Shown: positions 37,834-49,991 of the stretch, piece after piece | How positions within the stretch are numbered: the first letter of the stretch is position 1 | Layout of the letters: the number at the start of each line of letters is the position of its first letter | Assembly (NCBI RefSeq): GCF_000941055.1 | Contig: NZ_CP007202.1 | Location: forward strand, 3,084,437 to 3,148,436 | Length of the DNA: 64,000 nt | DNA from: Siansivirga zeaxanthinifaciens CC-SAMT-1 | Lineage (GTDB): Bacteria > Bacteroidota > Bacteroidia > Flavobacteriales > Flavobacteriaceae | Direction: 5' to 3' | Notes under the pieces: model-generated | The model's database searches: none | Seen by the model: the letters and a program-made list of their open reading frames with translations, nothing else | What the model was told of the DNA's origin: nothing | Program-made: the position numbers and the translations under genes

Positions 37834-39037
37834 TAATTTGTTCTGTTATTTTATTTAGTAAATCTTTAGCAACATCGGCTTTAGATTTTAGTTGAAATTC
37901 TGTTACAACATTATTTGCATCAATAAAAGTAACTTTATTCGTGTCACTTTTAAATCCAGCGCCTGCATCATTTAACGAATTTAAAACAATTAAATTTAAA
38001 TTCTTTCTTTTAAGCTTATCTTTTGCGTTTTCGAGTTCGTTATTCGTTTCTAAGGCAAAACCTACCAAAAACTGATGTGTTTTAATGGCTCCGATAGAGG
38101 CTAAAATGTCTTTTGTTTTCTCTAATTCTAATGATAACGTAGAACTATTCTTCTTTATTTTCTGAGGGGCTACTTCTTTTGGTTTGTAATCTGCCACGGC
38201 TGCAGAAAGAATGGCAACATCACAGTTACTAAAATGATTATGCACAGCATGATACATATCTTCTGCGCTTGTAACCGGTATAACAGTTATTAAACTGTGG
38301 GATACTGTTTGATTGGTAGGACCAGAAATTAAAATAACTTCTGCTCCCAATTGAGCAGCTGCTTTAGCAATTTCAAATCCCATTTTACCGCTGGAATGGT
38401 TTCCAATAAATCTAACAGGATCAATAGCTTCGTAAGTAGGTCCGGCTGTAATAAGTATTTTTTTATTTTTAAGTGGTAGTTTAGCTAAAACATCGTTTTC
38501 AATAAATGAAACAATAGCTTCTGGTTCTGCCATTCTGCCTTCACCAATTAAACCACTTGCTAACTCGCCACTAGTTGCGGGAATCATAATGTTTCCGAAG
38601 CTTTTTAAAGTGTTAAAAGAATTTAGAGAACTTTCGTGCTTGTACATATCTAAATCCATGGCTGGTGCAAAATAAACAGGGCATTTTGCTGAAAGATATG
38701 TTGCTAATAATAAATTATCGCAAGTACCATTAGCCATTTTAGACAGGGTGTTTGCAGTAGCGGGCGCAATAACAAAAAAATCGGCCCATAGGCCTAAATC
38801 GACATGACTGTTCCATACGCCATTGTCTTCATCTTCATTAACAAAGGATGAATATACAGGATTTTTTGAAAGTGTAGATAAGGTTAGCGGTGTTACAAAC
38901 TCTTTTGAAGCAGGGGTCATGACAACTTTTACATGAGCACCCAACTTAACAAATAACCTTACAAGTGAAGCTGTTTTATAAGCGGCAATACCACCACTAA
39001 TTCCTAATAGTATGTTTTTGCCGCTTAGTATAGACAT
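37826..39037 (-). CDS. coaBC: Bifunctional phosphopantothenoylcysteine decarboxylase/synthetase
   Basis: This 403-residue protein makes 4'-phosphopantetheine in two steps. The N-terminal flavoprotein CoaC domain (about 1-180) starts KNILLGISGGIAAYK and includes the conserved PAMDLDMY (the asparagine of the usual PxMNxxM motif is replaced by Asp). The CoaB domain (about 187-400) has ITAGPTYEAIDPVRFIGNHSSGKMG and AAVADYKP. It is flanked by the omega subunit gene (10 bp upstream) and porD. Confidence 0.96.
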   Translation of the reverse strand: MSILSGKNILLGISGGIAAYKTASLVRLFVKLGAHVKVVMTPASKEFVTPLTLSTLSKNPVYSSFVNEDEDNGVWNSHVDLGLWADFFVIAPATANTLSKMANGTCDNLLLATYLSAKCPVYFAPAMDLDMYKHESSLNSFNTLKSFGNIMIPATSGELASGLIGEGRMAEPEAIVSFIENDVLAKLPLKNKKILITAGPTYEAIDPVRFIGNHSSGKMGFEIAKAAAQLGAEVILISGPTNQTVSHSLITVIPVTSAEDMYHAVHNHFSNCDVAILSAAVADYKPKEVAPQKIKKNSSTLSLELEKTKDILASIGAIKTHQFLVGFALETNNELENAKDKLKRKNLNLIVLNSLNDAGAGFKSDTNKVTFIDANNVVTEFQLKSKADVAKDLLNKITEQINA

Positions 39038-39047
39038 GTATTAAAAA

Positions 39048-39374
39048 TTACTGATTATCTTCTTCAGTATTTCTAAAGTAAATTTTATCTGTTAACCATT
39101 CTTGAACGGCTAACGCATGAGGTTTTGGTAACTTTTCGTAAAATTTAGAAACCTCAATTTGCTCTTTGTTTTCAAAGATTTCTTCAAGGCTATCGTTGTA
39201 AGTAGCAAATTCTTCTAACTTATCGATAAGTTCTTTTTTAATCTCTGTGTTAATTTGTTCTGCACGTTTAGCGATGATAGAAATTGACTCGTAGATATTT
39301 TCTGTTGGTTCGTCAATTTGATTTCTGTCGTACGTAATAGTATTAACAGGAGCATTGGTTTTTTTTAAGTCCAT
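39048..39374 (-). CDS. rpoZ: RNA polymerase omega (Rpb6-type) subunit
   Basis: This 108-residue small subunit of RNA polymerase contains the omega/Rpb6 helix signature with NIYESISIIAKRAEQIN (about 27-43). It is longer than proteobacterial omega and has the acidic C-terminus usual in Bacteroidota. It lies between bamD and coaBC with gaps of 13 and 10 bp. The coaBC-rpoZ linkage is widely conserved, which supports the call. Confidence 0.88.
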   Translation of the reverse strand: MDLKKTNAPVNTITYDRNQIDEPTENIYESISIIAKRAEQINTEIKKELIDKLEEFATYNDSLEEIFENKEQIEVSKFYEKLPKPHALAVQEWLTDKIYFRNTEEDNQ

Positions 39375-39387
39375 TTTAATTTGTTAT

Positions 39388-40188
39388 TTAACTTTTAATG
39401 CTGTATTTGTTTAATTCTTCATCTAAATTGGCAGCCATTTGATCTAATGCTTCTATGTGACTAGAATTTGAATACGCCTTTTTAAATGCTTCGTAATAAT
39501 CTTTAGCTGTTTTTAATCGTGCAAGTTTTTTATACTCCACACTATTCATTGCTAATTGGTAAGCAGAATCGAATCTGTAAAACAAAGCATCTTCACGTAA
39601 TACAGAGCCAGGGAATTCAAAAATAAAATTATCAAATGATTTTATTGATGCCTGAAAATCAGATACATGATTGTATTGTTTTGCAATTTCGAATGCTTTT
39701 TTTTCTAATTTATAATCTAATTCTTTAACAAGTTTATTTGCCTCAGATAGATATTCTGATTCTGGGTATAAATTAATAAACGTTTGAAGTTTTTCAATAG
39801 CACTTTTTGTTTCTTTTTGATCTTTTGAATACGCCGGCGATAACATGTAATAACTTTTAGCTGCTAAAAAAGATGCTTCCTCTAATTTTTCACTTTTTGG
39901 GTAACTAGATGCAAAACGTTCAAATTGATATCCAGCCGTATAAAAATCTTGAATTTCATAAAACGATTGTGAATATAAATACATTAACTTTTCTGCTTGA
40001 GGTTTTCCTCTGTAGCTAGGTACTATTTGAGCAAACAACTTATTTGCTTTAGCATATTTACCAGCATCATAAAGGTCTTGTCCCATTTTAAACTTAGCGC
40101 CAATATCTTCAGCTTTTAAAACCTTTTGATATTCACTACAACCAGTTAAAATTGAAAATGTTATTAATATGTATAATATTTTATTCAT
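39388..40188 (-). CDS. bamD: Outer-membrane assembly lipoprotein BamD
   Basis: This 266-residue lipoprotein is anchored at Cys17 (ILTGCSEYQKVLK). It consists of TPR repeats: MGQDLYDAGKYAKANKLFAQIV, YQFERFASSYPKSEKLEEASFLAAKSYY and FINLYPESEYLSEANKL, the usual BamD pattern. It belongs to the BAM complex that folds outer-membrane barrels such as the SusC protein. It heads the run bamD, omega, coaBC, porD, recN. A hairpin upstream at 40239-40272 isolates it from the channel gene. Confidence 0.94.
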   Translation of the reverse strand: MNKILYILITFSILTGCSEYQKVLKAEDIGAKFKMGQDLYDAGKYAKANKLFAQIVPSYRGKPQAEKLMYLYSQSFYEIQDFYTAGYQFERFASSYPKSEKLEEASFLAAKSYYMLSPAYSKDQKETKSAIEKLQTFINLYPESEYLSEANKLVKELDYKLEKKAFEIAKQYNHVSDFQASIKSFDNFIFEFPGSVLREDALFYRFDSAYQLAMNSVEYKKLARLKTAKDYYEAFKKAYSNSSHIEALDQMAANLDEELNKYSIKS

Positions 40189-40238
40189 GCTATTTTATTA
40201 ATTGTTTTAAAAGCCATTTGTAGGTTTAATTAAAAACT

Positions 40239-40272
40239 AAAATAAAACATCTCGTGGTTTTAAAACAAGATG
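40239..40272 (-). terminator. Likely terminator after the potassium-channel gene
   Basis: On the minus strand CATCTTGT and ACGAGATG form an 8-bp stem with one U-G pair around a 9-nt loop, followed by TTTTATTTT. It lies about 90 bp after the channel gene stop and before bamD. Confidence 0.55.
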
Positions 40273-40363
40273 CAAAATTAAGTTATTAATATGGATTTTA
40301 AAAATATTATTTTAACGCTAATTTACTTGATGTATTATACACCAAAGAATGATTAAGTTATAT

Positions 40364-41287
40364 TTAACTTTTTGAAGGTTCTATTACATCAAAACATTTA
40401 TAATCTAACACCAGTTCGCCTGCTTTGTTAAAATATTGGGCTTTTTTAAATTTAAAATCTATTTGCACTTCGTTTAAGACATAAGAATGCATTTGATGCA
40501 CTTCTTGATTGAAGGATTCGTCGTAATAACTTATCATTATTAATAGTTCGCCGTGAAGTTTTTTTATGTCTTCGTTTGAATATTTACTTAATGGGCTGTC
40601 ATTATCAAGTTCATGAACTATGGTCCAAGTTGTTGGCAGGTAATTAATTGAATCGCGTTCTAATTTTAAGTTATAAAAATTATTTTCGTAATCTCCTAAT
40701 GCGTTTTTAACGGAAAGCGATAAGGTTACCTTTATTTTTGGATAAATCATGATTGTTTTTCTATGATTTACCAATCGGAACATGATAGCTCTGCCATCGT
40801 TAAAATCTCTAATAATTAAATTTTTACTAAACAATGTTGCCGATCGTGGTTTAGAAAATCTGCCATAAATTAATCCTGTAGCAAAGGCAAAAAGCAGCAA
40901 GCCTAAAAAGGCTTCAAAAGAGGATATAAACCCACTGCTTATACCATGAGGGGCCATAACACCGTAACCAAGTGTAGTAAAGGTTTGTGTTGAAAAGAAA
41001 AATGCGTTGTAAAAATCGAGTACAAATTCGCCTGTCGATGGGGTTATTTGTTCTATACCAATAAGGATGTATAGGAGTGCAAAAACAGCATTAATTAAAA
41101 ACCCAAAAACAAAAATGAGTGTAAAAAAATGAAACCACGTAATATTAACCAGATAGTGATAAGCTTCTGAAAATTTACGTGGTTTGTTTATGTATTTCAA
41201 ATTAAAAGTTCCATCGGGATTCATCATCCTTTTAGCGTGCTCTGATGACGCATTGCCAATACCCGGATCTTTTATTTTATTTTCCAA
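40364..41287 (-). CDS. Inward-rectifier (Kir/KirBac-type) potassium channel
   Basis: This 307-residue protein has two membrane helices (about 52-78 and 118-143) around a pore loop with the selectivity filter TLGYG at 105-109. A C-terminal Kir-type beta-sandwich follows (about 155-295; RAIMFRLVNHRKTIMIYPKIKVTLSL, LYDY-like end), which gates the pore in KirBac channels. The filter reads TLGYG in place of the more usual TVGYG, a known tolerated variant. The start is TTG at 41287, 1 bp after the dapA stop. It conducts K+ across the inner membrane. Confidence 0.92.
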   Translation of the reverse strand: MENKIKDPGIGNASSEHAKRMMNPDGTFNLKYINKPRKFSEAYHYLVNITWFHFFTLIFVFGFLINAVFALLYILIGIEQITPSTGEFVLDFYNAFFFSTQTFTTLGYGVMAPHGISSGFISSFEAFLGLLLFAFATGLIYGRFSKPRSATLFSKNLIIRDFNDGRAIMFRLVNHRKTIMIYPKIKVTLSLSVKNALGDYENNFYNLKLERDSINYLPTTWTIVHELDNDSPLSKYSNEDIKKLHGELLIMISYYDESFNQEVHQMHSYVLNEVQIDFKFKKAQYFNKAGELVLDYKCFDVIEPSKS

Positions 41288-41288
41288 T

Positions 41289-42167
41289 TTAGAAGTTTTC
41301 TATAAACGTCTTAATTTTTTCTTTAAGTTGATTAGATGCGGGTACTAAAGGCAATCTAACAGTATCGTTACATAAATTCAAGGCATTAAAAACACCTTTT
41401 ATTCCAGCCGGGTTGTTTTCTTCAAAAATATATCCAGTAACATCGAGCAGTCTGTAATTTAACTTGTAAGCTTCTTTCGCATCGCCTTTTAATCCCAAGC
41501 GAATCATTTCTGAAAATTCTTTTGGAAAGCCTTGTCCAATAACCGAAATAACGCCTGCACCTCCTGCTAAAACTACGCCTAAAGCTAAATCGTCGTCACC
41601 AGAAATAATTAAAAAATCTTCTGGTTTATTTTTAATAAGCTCTAAGTATTGCGACATGCTATTTCCTGCTTCTTTAACTCCTATAATATTATTAAAATCG
41701 TTCGCTAGTCTTAAAGTAGTAGAAACTTCCATGTTTTTTGAGGTACGCCCTGGAACATTATACAAAATAATATCAATTGGCGATACTTCTGAAATCGCTT
41801 TAAAATGCTGATAAATACCTTCTTGTGTTGGCTTACTGTAATATGGAGATACCGATAAAATGGCATCAAAAATACTTAAATCGGTTGTTTGAATTTCTTC
41901 AATTACTTGTGCAGTATTGTTTCCTCCAATTCCTAAAACCATAGGAACTCGGCCGTTATTAGCAACTGCAATCGTATTAATAACCTCTTTTTTCTCTTGC
42001 TTAGTAATAGTAACACTTTCGGCTGTAGTTCCACAAACTACAAGGTATTCTACACCATTATCGATATTGAAATTCACAATATTTTTTAAAGCATCATGAT
42101 CTATACTTAAATCTTGTTTAAAAGGTGTAACTAAAGCAACTCCAGTTCCTAGAAACTTACTATTCAT
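41289..42167 (-). CDS. dapA: 4-hydroxy-tetrahydrodipicolinate synthase
   Basis: This 292-residue class I aldolase condenses pyruvate with aspartate semialdehyde, the first committed step to lysine and diaminopimelate. Motifs are GVALVTPF (9-16), CGTTAES (45-51), Tyr136 in [10 protein letters not shown] and Schiff-base Lys165 in GVKEAG. Length and order are standard. Its start overlaps the DUF6913 gene by 8 bp. dapF of the same pathway lies at 58674. Confidence 0.97.
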   Translation of the reverse strand: MNSKFLGTGVALVTPFKQDLSIDHDALKNIVNFNIDNGVEYLVVCGTTAESVTITKQEKKEVINTIAVANNGRVPMVLGIGGNNTAQVIEEIQTTDLSIFDAILSVSPYYSKPTQEGIYQHFKAISEVSPIDIILYNVPGRTSKNMEVSTTLRLANDFNNIIGVKEAGNSMSQYLELIKNKPEDFLIISGDDDLALGVVLAGGAGVISVIGQGFPKEFSEMIRLGLKGDAKEAYKLNYRLLDVTGYIFEENNPAGIKGVFNALNLCNDTVRLPLVPASNQLKEKIKTFIENF

Positions 42168-42678
42168 TTTTAATTTTATTTAATATAGTTAGGTATTTAA
42201 AAACTTCGTCTTTAAACACATTAAATTCATTTATTTTAGTTTTAATGATTAAATCGTTTAAGCGATTATCATCAGGCAAAATACCAATTTTAAATTTTGC
42301 TTTCGATTTTGCTGTTAATAATTTCAATTCTAACAAATTAGACGAATAATAACTAATTAAAGCATCAAAATCTGTCTCTAGAAACGTATGTAATTCTATA
42401 TTTTTTATGGTGGCTTTCCAACCAAAATCTTTCAAATTAAAAACATTAGAATTTGTCTGATTTTTTTTTGTGCTAAAACCTATAACTTTTAGCTTATTTG
42501 GTTGAATTTTTAATAGGTTTCCCAAATCATAAAAAACATCAAATTTTTCTATTTCATCTAAATTAACTACGACTGCAAGGCTTTCAATTTTATTGTTGTT
42601 AGCAAGAAGTTGTCTTTTTGATAACAATTTGTTTAAGTACTTTTTATTAGATTTAACCTTAAAACTTTTTAAAATCAT
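42160..42678 (-). CDS. DUF6913 family protein of unknown function
   Basis: This 172-residue basic protein has no signal or membrane helix. It begins [23 protein letters not shown] and contains alternating beta/alpha segments ([39 protein letters not shown]). It matches what I remember as the DUF6913 family of Flavobacteriia, usually found just before dapA. It reads into dapA with an 8-bp overlap, so it is translationally coupled. No function can be suggested. Confidence 0.65.
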   Translation of the reverse strand: MILKSFKVKSNKKYLNKLLSKRQLLANNNKIESLAVVVNLDEIEKFDVFYDLGNLLKIQPNKLKVIGFSTKKNQTNSNVFNLKDFGWKATIKNIELHTFLETDFDALISYYSSNLLELKLLTAKSKAKFKIGILPDDNRLNDLIIKTKINEFNVFKDEVFKYLTILNKIKNE

Positions 42679-42687
42679 TTACCTTTA

Positions 42688-42714
42688 TACTTTTGCGCAA
42701 AGGTAGCAAAAGTA
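42688..42714. promoter_or_regulatory. Divergent -7 promoter elements between DUF6913 and the nucleotidase genes
   Basis: In the 74-bp gap between divergent genes, TACTTTTG (42688-42695, plus) and TACCTTTG (42698-42705, minus) both match TAnnTTTG. A second minus-strand match, TACTTTTG, lies at 42707-42714. Clear -33 elements were not seen. The tight packing suggests back-to-back promoters for the dapA and nucleotidase transcripts. Confidence 0.5.
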
Positions 42715-42752
42715 CATTCAAAAAATCATCAAATTACACTAAGTTTAATTAA

Positions 42753-43511
42753 ATGACCTTAAAACATTATTTTTTATTAGCAACCGCTCTAGCTATTTAT
42801 GGCTGTAAACAACCGCAACAATTTCTAACTAAAGTTGAAGGAACCGAAATAAATATTTCCGATTCAATATACGCCGACCCCAGAATTGAAGCCTATATTA
42901 AGCCCTACAGAAAACACATAGAAACTTATTTAGACAGTGTTTTAGCCTATTCTAAAGAAACCTACACAAAATTTGATGGCGAATACAATACAGCACTTGG
43001 TAATTTTATGGCCGATGCCCTTTACGAACAAGCAAATCCTGTTTTTTTAAAAAGAACAGGTAAAAATATTGACATGTCCATTCTAAATTATGGTGGTATG
43101 CGAGCCATTATTTCTAAGGGAAACGTAACTATAAAAAATGCTTTCGAATTAATGCCTTTTGAAAACAGCATTGTTGTAGTGGCACTAAAAGGCCATCAAA
43201 TAGATGACATTATAGCATACTTACTCAAGTCGAAAAAAGCCAATCCCATTTCTAAACTTAAATTAAAAATTGATAAAGATTTTAATGTGATAGAAAAAAC
43301 TATAAATGGCGAAGCCATTGATGCCAATCGTATTTATTACATTGCTACAAACGATTATTTATACAATGGTGGCGATTATATGACTTTTTTCAAACCCAAC
43401 GTAGGGCTTTATAAATTAGATTATAAAATTAGAAATGCCCTTATAGATTATTTCACAAAAATAGACACTTTGAAACCTGTAATAGACGACCGATTTATTC
43501 AAATAAAATAG
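42753..43511 (+). CDS. 5'-nucleotidase C-terminal-domain lipoprotein
   Basis: This 252-residue protein has a lipobox at Cys18 (AIYGCKQ). It contains only the substrate-binding C-terminal domain of UshA-type 5'-nucleotidases: LGNFMADALYEQAN, NYGGMRAIISKGNVT, NAFELMPFENSIVVVALKG and YYIATNDYLYNGGDYM. The phosphatase domain is encoded separately by the next gene 3 bp downstream, so the two should work as a pair in the periplasm. Split pairs of this kind occur in flavobacteria. Nucleotide salvage or phosphate acquisition is the likely role. Confidence 0.9.
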   Translation: MTLKHYFLLATALAIYGCKQPQQFLTKVEGTEINISDSIYADPRIEAYIKPYRKHIETYLDSVLAYSKETYTKFDGEYNTALGNFMADALYEQANPVFLKRTGKNIDMSILNYGGMRAIISKGNVTIKNAFELMPFENSIVVVALKGHQIDDIIAYLLKSKKANPISKLKLKIDKDFNVIEKTINGEAIDANRIYYIATNDYLYNGGDYMTFFKPNVGLYKLDYKIRNALIDYFTKIDTLKPVIDDRFIQIK

Positions 43512-43514
43512 AAA

Positions 43515-44432
43515 ATGAAAAGGAGAGATTTTATACAACAAACGGCTGCAACAACCGCTTTAGTGACTGTTGGAGGTTTCGGACTTCAATCGTTTACTAG
43601 CGCACCTCAAACTACTAAAATAACCATTCTGCATACCAACGATGTTCATAGCCATATCGATCCATTTAGTCCTACAGATGGTATGTATGCCAATAAGGGT
43701 GGTGTGGCCAGACGAGCGACTTTAATTGAACATATTAGAAAAGATAATCCAAATACATTATTGGTTGATGCCGGCGATATTTTTCAAGGTACACCCTACT
43801 TTAATTATTATGGTGGTGAGTTAGAGTTTAAATTAATGAGTATGTTAAAATATGATGTTGCTACCATAGGAAACCACGATTTCGACAATGGAATTGAGGG
43901 TTTATTTGCACAATTACCGCATGCCGAATTTGACTTTATTTCTGCCAATTACGATTTTTCTAATACCATCATGGATACACATGTGAAGCCTTACAAGACT
44001 TTTGTAAAAGATAACATCAAAATAGGCGTCTTTGGATTGGGTATAAAATTAAAAGGCATTGTAGATGAAGCGTTGTCTAAAGAAACAAAATACCTCGACC
44101 CAATAGAAATGTCTCAGGAAATGACGCGCATTCTAAAAAATGACGCGCATTGCGATTTAATTATTTGTTTATCCCACCTGGGTTATGAGTACAACGATAA
44201 TCCGAAAAAAATTAGTGATTTAAATTTGGCTGCGCAGACTAAAGATATTGATTTAATTATAGGTGGCCACACACATACGTTTCTTGATAAACCTACGGTT
44301 GTAAAAAATAAGGAAGGTAAAAACGTTTTAATTAATCAAGTAGGATGCTATGGCATCAATCTGGGTAAAATTGATTTTTATTTTGATTCGAGTAAAAACA
44401 AAACAGCAAAAGGTGTTTCTATTGTTGTTTAA
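43515..44432 (+). CDS. Tat-exported metallophosphatase, catalytic half of a split 5'-nucleotidase
   Basis: This 305-residue protein starts with a twin-arginine signal (MKRRDFIQQTAATTALVTVGG). The calcineurin-like metallophosphatase domain shows the metal ligands in LHTNDVHSH, DAGDIFQGT, GNHDFDNG, CLSHLGY and GGHTHTF. Its C-terminus stops where the full-length enzyme would go on to the substrate-binding domain, which is encoded upstream. Gene order is thus reversed relative to the domain order of the fused protein. Its stop overlaps the convergent membrane-protein gene by 4 bp. Confidence 0.92.
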   Translation: MKRRDFIQQTAATTALVTVGGFGLQSFTSAPQTTKITILHTNDVHSHIDPFSPTDGMYANKGGVARRATLIEHIRKDNPNTLLVDAGDIFQGTPYFNYYGGELEFKLMSMLKYDVATIGNHDFDNGIEGLFAQLPHAEFDFISANYDFSNTIMDTHVKPYKTFVKDNIKIGVFGLGIKLKGIVDEALSKETKYLDPIEMSQEMTRILKNDAHCDLIICLSHLGYEYNDNPKKISDLNLAAQTKDIDLIIGGHTHTFLDKPTVVKNKEGKNVLINQVGCYGINLGKIDFYFDSSKNKTAKGVSIVV

Positions 44433-45163
44433 ATAATAATCTTATTCGATTTATAATTTTTATTGAACTTGTAAGACGCAAGAATTCGATCGTATATAAC
44501 ATACCTGAATAAAAAATAAATTGATAAAACATAGAAAATGCCTTCCAACGCTACGAAACTCCAATTAAACAAATAATACAGATTTACAAAATTAAGAAAG
44601 GCCGAAAAATCAATACATATTACAGCTATTAAAAACATAACATTTTTCATAGAATCTTCTTTAAAATAAAGACTTAAAGCTATAAAAGAAAGAAAAACCA
44701 AACCAATTATTTTTAATGTTATTAAGAGCAAAGTAACATCATCATTTATAAAACCAAGAAGTTTTAAATACAGGATATGTATAAAGTAAATGGCAATGGC
44801 TAAAACCAAAAACAAATATGTCTTTATTACATTCTGAATTTTAATAAACTTAACCTCTGGTAACACCAGTAGTATTAAACAAAAATAGCTCAATAAATAC
44901 AGTAAGCTTGTAGCTTTCCCTTCAAAAAAATGAAATACTAAGGAAAGATCACCTAAAAAGGTGAAAATTAAAAAGGATATAAATATACTGTTACGACATT
45001 TAAACTTTACTAAGTATATTGAAAACAAAGGTATAAAGAAAGGAAATAGAACCTTAAACAAATGTTTAATTTCTAAAAAACAAGCAACTAAATTAAGTCC
45101 TATTAAAAAGAATAAACTAATTACAAAGAACATATTTTCCTTTAAAAATGAAAAATATTTCAT
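44429..45163 (-). CDS. Polytopic membrane protein of unknown function
   Basis: The 244-residue product from ATG 45163 has about seven to eight hydrophobic helices and almost no soluble part. The frame could also start at GTG 45199, but the extra residues break the membrane pattern and ATG is preferred. The segment FTFLGDLSLVF, followed later by CIDFSAFLNF, faintly recalls the YhhN/TMEM86 lysoplasmalogenase family, whose GD and SD motifs lie in similar places; this is only a hint. It resembles the next gene upstream in size and layout. Confidence 0.6.
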   Translation of the reverse strand: MKYFSFLKENMFFVISLFFLIGLNLVACFLEIKHLFKVLFPFFIPLFSIYLVKFKCRNSIFISFLIFTFLGDLSLVFHFFEGKATSLLYLLSYFCLILLVLPEVKFIKIQNVIKTYLFLVLAIAIYFIHILYLKLLGFINDDVTLLLITLKIIGLVFLSFIALSLYFKEDSMKNVMFLIAVICIDFSAFLNFVNLYYLFNWSFVALEGIFYVLSIYFLFRYVIYDRILASYKFNKNYKSNKIII

Positions 45164-45316
45164 ACTATTAAATTTAGGGGATATAAAAATAATAAGCACT
45201 TAATAAAAATCGTTAAAAATCAAAATAAATCGATGAAACACATTTTAAAAACGTATTTCATCGAAAAAAAATTAATTTTAGTTAGGGTTTTAGGCTCTAT
45301 TTTGAAAACAAAAAAA

Positions 45317-46039
45317 TTAGCAATTAGTTTCGTATGCTATTTCAACTTCCAATTTTTTTTCATCTATAAGTTTGGCCTGCTGAAAAATAAAGTAGTAGGA
45401 TATAATGTGAAGGGTTGTAGATAAAATATTAAGTATATTTCTTTGGGAAATATAACTATATGCTATCCAAATAACCTCAGCAAAAACAATAGTTAAAACA
45501 GCTAAAAATAAATATAAAGATTTTACATTATCTCTGTAAAAATAATTTAGTAAAGAAGCAGATAATAACATTAACAATACTATGTTATAAATTAATTCTA
45601 CTAAATACTCATTGGTACTTAATAAATACGGCCCAATAATAATTTGCAAAACATAAACTATATACACGCTTAAAAGTAGTAATACTAATAAATGGATATT
45701 ATAATTTTTTATAATCTCTTTGAAATTAATTGTCTTCAAAATTTTTAATAGTAAAAATATATAGGCTAGTATATATAGAACGTTGCCACCATAATAATCT
45801 ACTTCATATGGAATGTATTTTGAAACTAAAACAAATAAATCTGAAATAGAATATAAAACCAAAAACAAAACTAAAAAAAGAGACCGCTGCTTAATTTTAA
45901 TAAAGTACATCACAGTAACAATTGGCAAAATAAGAGCCTCGCTGTAATTTGAATACAAATTATTGTCAACAAGCTCAAATCCTATTGAAGAAAGATATAC
46001 TAAACCTAAAAGACCCAATAAAAATTTACATTTTTCCAT
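45317..46039 (-). CDS. Polytopic membrane protein, probable paralogue of its neighbour
   Basis: This 240-residue protein has about eight hydrophobic helices and a short polar C-terminal tail. The segment FLVLYSISDLFVLVSKYI lies at the same relative place as FTFLGDLSLVF in the neighbouring gene, and the total layout is alike, suggesting an old tandem duplication. No catalytic motif is evident; a remote relation to the YhhN fold is possible. It lies between ligA and the other membrane gene on the same strand, with about 150 bp of AT-rich sequence between the pair. Confidence 0.6.
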   Translation of the reverse strand: MEKCKFLLGLLGLVYLSSIGFELVDNNLYSNYSEALILPIVTVMYFIKIKQRSLFLVLFLVLYSISDLFVLVSKYIPYEVDYYGGNVLYILAYIFLLLKILKTINFKEIIKNYNIHLLVLLLLSVYIVYVLQIIIGPYLLSTNEYLVELIYNIVLLMLLSASLLNYFYRDNVKSLYLFLAVLTIVFAEVIWIAYSYISQRNILNILSTTLHIISYYFIFQQAKLIDEKKLEVEIAYETNC

Positions 46040-46125
46040 AATACCTATTTATGGTTCGGATACAAATATAAAAAAATATTACATATAAACGTAAAAAATA
46101 TGCTTTTTATCGATAAAATTTATTT

Positions 46126-48988
<2,863 letters not shown>

Positions 48989-48992
<4 letters not shown>

Positions 48993-49480
48993 AAATCTTT
49001 TATCATCCAAATACTGCACGAGTAATGTCCTGTACCACCCACAGCTTCTGTTAAATGTTTAAAACCAAATTGTTCATAAATATGAATGGCTGCTTTTAAT
49101 TGCGATGCAGATTCTATATAACATTGCTTGTACCCCAAATCTTTTGCTGCTTTTAAACATTTCTCAAATAATTTTTGCCCCAAACCTTTACCTCGTAATT
49201 TAGGTGAGAAATACATTTTTTGAAGTTCACAAATGGTCGATTCAAAATTTGGCAATGGTTTTATTCCTGCACCACCCAAAACTTCACCATTCAATTCTAC
49301 AACATAGTAAACTTCATTGCTTTGTTGGTAGGCTTCAAACATACTCGCCGTTTCTGGATCTGTATAGGCTGTACCTTCCAAAGGAATTTTAAACTCATGA
49401 AAACAACCTCTTATAACCTGTTCTAAAGGCGCATTGTCTTCGCTCTTAATTTCTCGAATAACTATAGTATCTTTGCTCAC
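48989..49480 (-). CDS. GNAT-family N-acetyltransferase
   Basis: This 163-residue protein has the GNAT fold with the acetyl-CoA loop in LRGKGLGQKLFEKCLKAA (about 94-111) and the C-terminal strand pattern YIESASQLKAAIHIYEQFGFKHL. It is coupled to prmC by an ATGA overlap, an arrangement often seen in Flavobacteriia. The acceptor is unknown: GNAT enzymes modify amines of proteins, antibiotics or metabolites. Confidence 0.88.
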
Positions 49481-49533
49481 TTTAAATACTTACTTTTACA
49501 AGTGTGAAGATACTTAAAACTAAAAAAAAGGAG

Positions 49534-49986
49534 ATGAAACGCCTTATAATCTTATCAACAATACTCATAACTTTTTTAAACTGTTCGGTTGCCGAAAAAC
49601 CACAATTTTTAAATGTTCAAAACATTAAAGTTTCCGGAAGCAACTCTAAATTTGTTACCATTGAAGCCGAAGCACTTTTTTTAAACCCTAATATTGTTGG
49701 TGGCGAATTAAAAACCGATGCTGTAAAAATTTTTGTTAACGATAATGAAATGACAAGCATATCTACAAAAAGTTTTAAAATTCCTGCTAAAAAAGAATTT
49801 TCGATACCATTAAAAGCTAATATCCCAACAGACAGTTTATTAAGCAATAAAAATTTAGGTGGCTTATTAGGAAGTTTATTTAGCAGAAAAGTAAAAATAC
49901 AATACAAGGGCGATATTGTTTACAAAGTCTTTGGATTTTCACATACATACGCCTTAGATAAAACTGAAACCGTAAAACTTAAATAA
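49534..49986 (+). CDS. LEA type 2-like lipoprotein
   Basis: The 150-residue product starts at ATG 49534, which is preceded by the clear purine site AAAGGAG and begins the lipoprotein leader (MKRLIILSTILITFLNCS). A GTG at 49504 in the same frame would put ten charged residues before the leader and is less likely. The mature part fits the LEA14/WHy Ig-like fold: VTIEAEALFLNPN, then KSFKIPAKKEFSIPLKANIP. Such proteins sit in the periplasm or outer membrane and are loosely linked to stress tolerance. It is 5 bp before ribD. Confidence 0.72.
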   Translation: MKRLIILSTILITFLNCSVAEKPQFLNVQNIKVSGSNSKFVTIEAEALFLNPNIVGGELKTDAVKIFVNDNEMTSISTKSFKIPAKKEFSIPLKANIPTDSLLSNKNLGGLLGSLFSRKVKIQYKGDIVYKVFGFSHTYALDKTETVKLK

Positions 49987-49991
49987 CTGCA

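Noticed and set aside
45233-45424. 63-codon plus-strand frame between the two membrane-protein genes
   Set aside because: It overlaps the 3' end of the 45317-46039 gene in antisense and its composition is that of AT-rich spacer.
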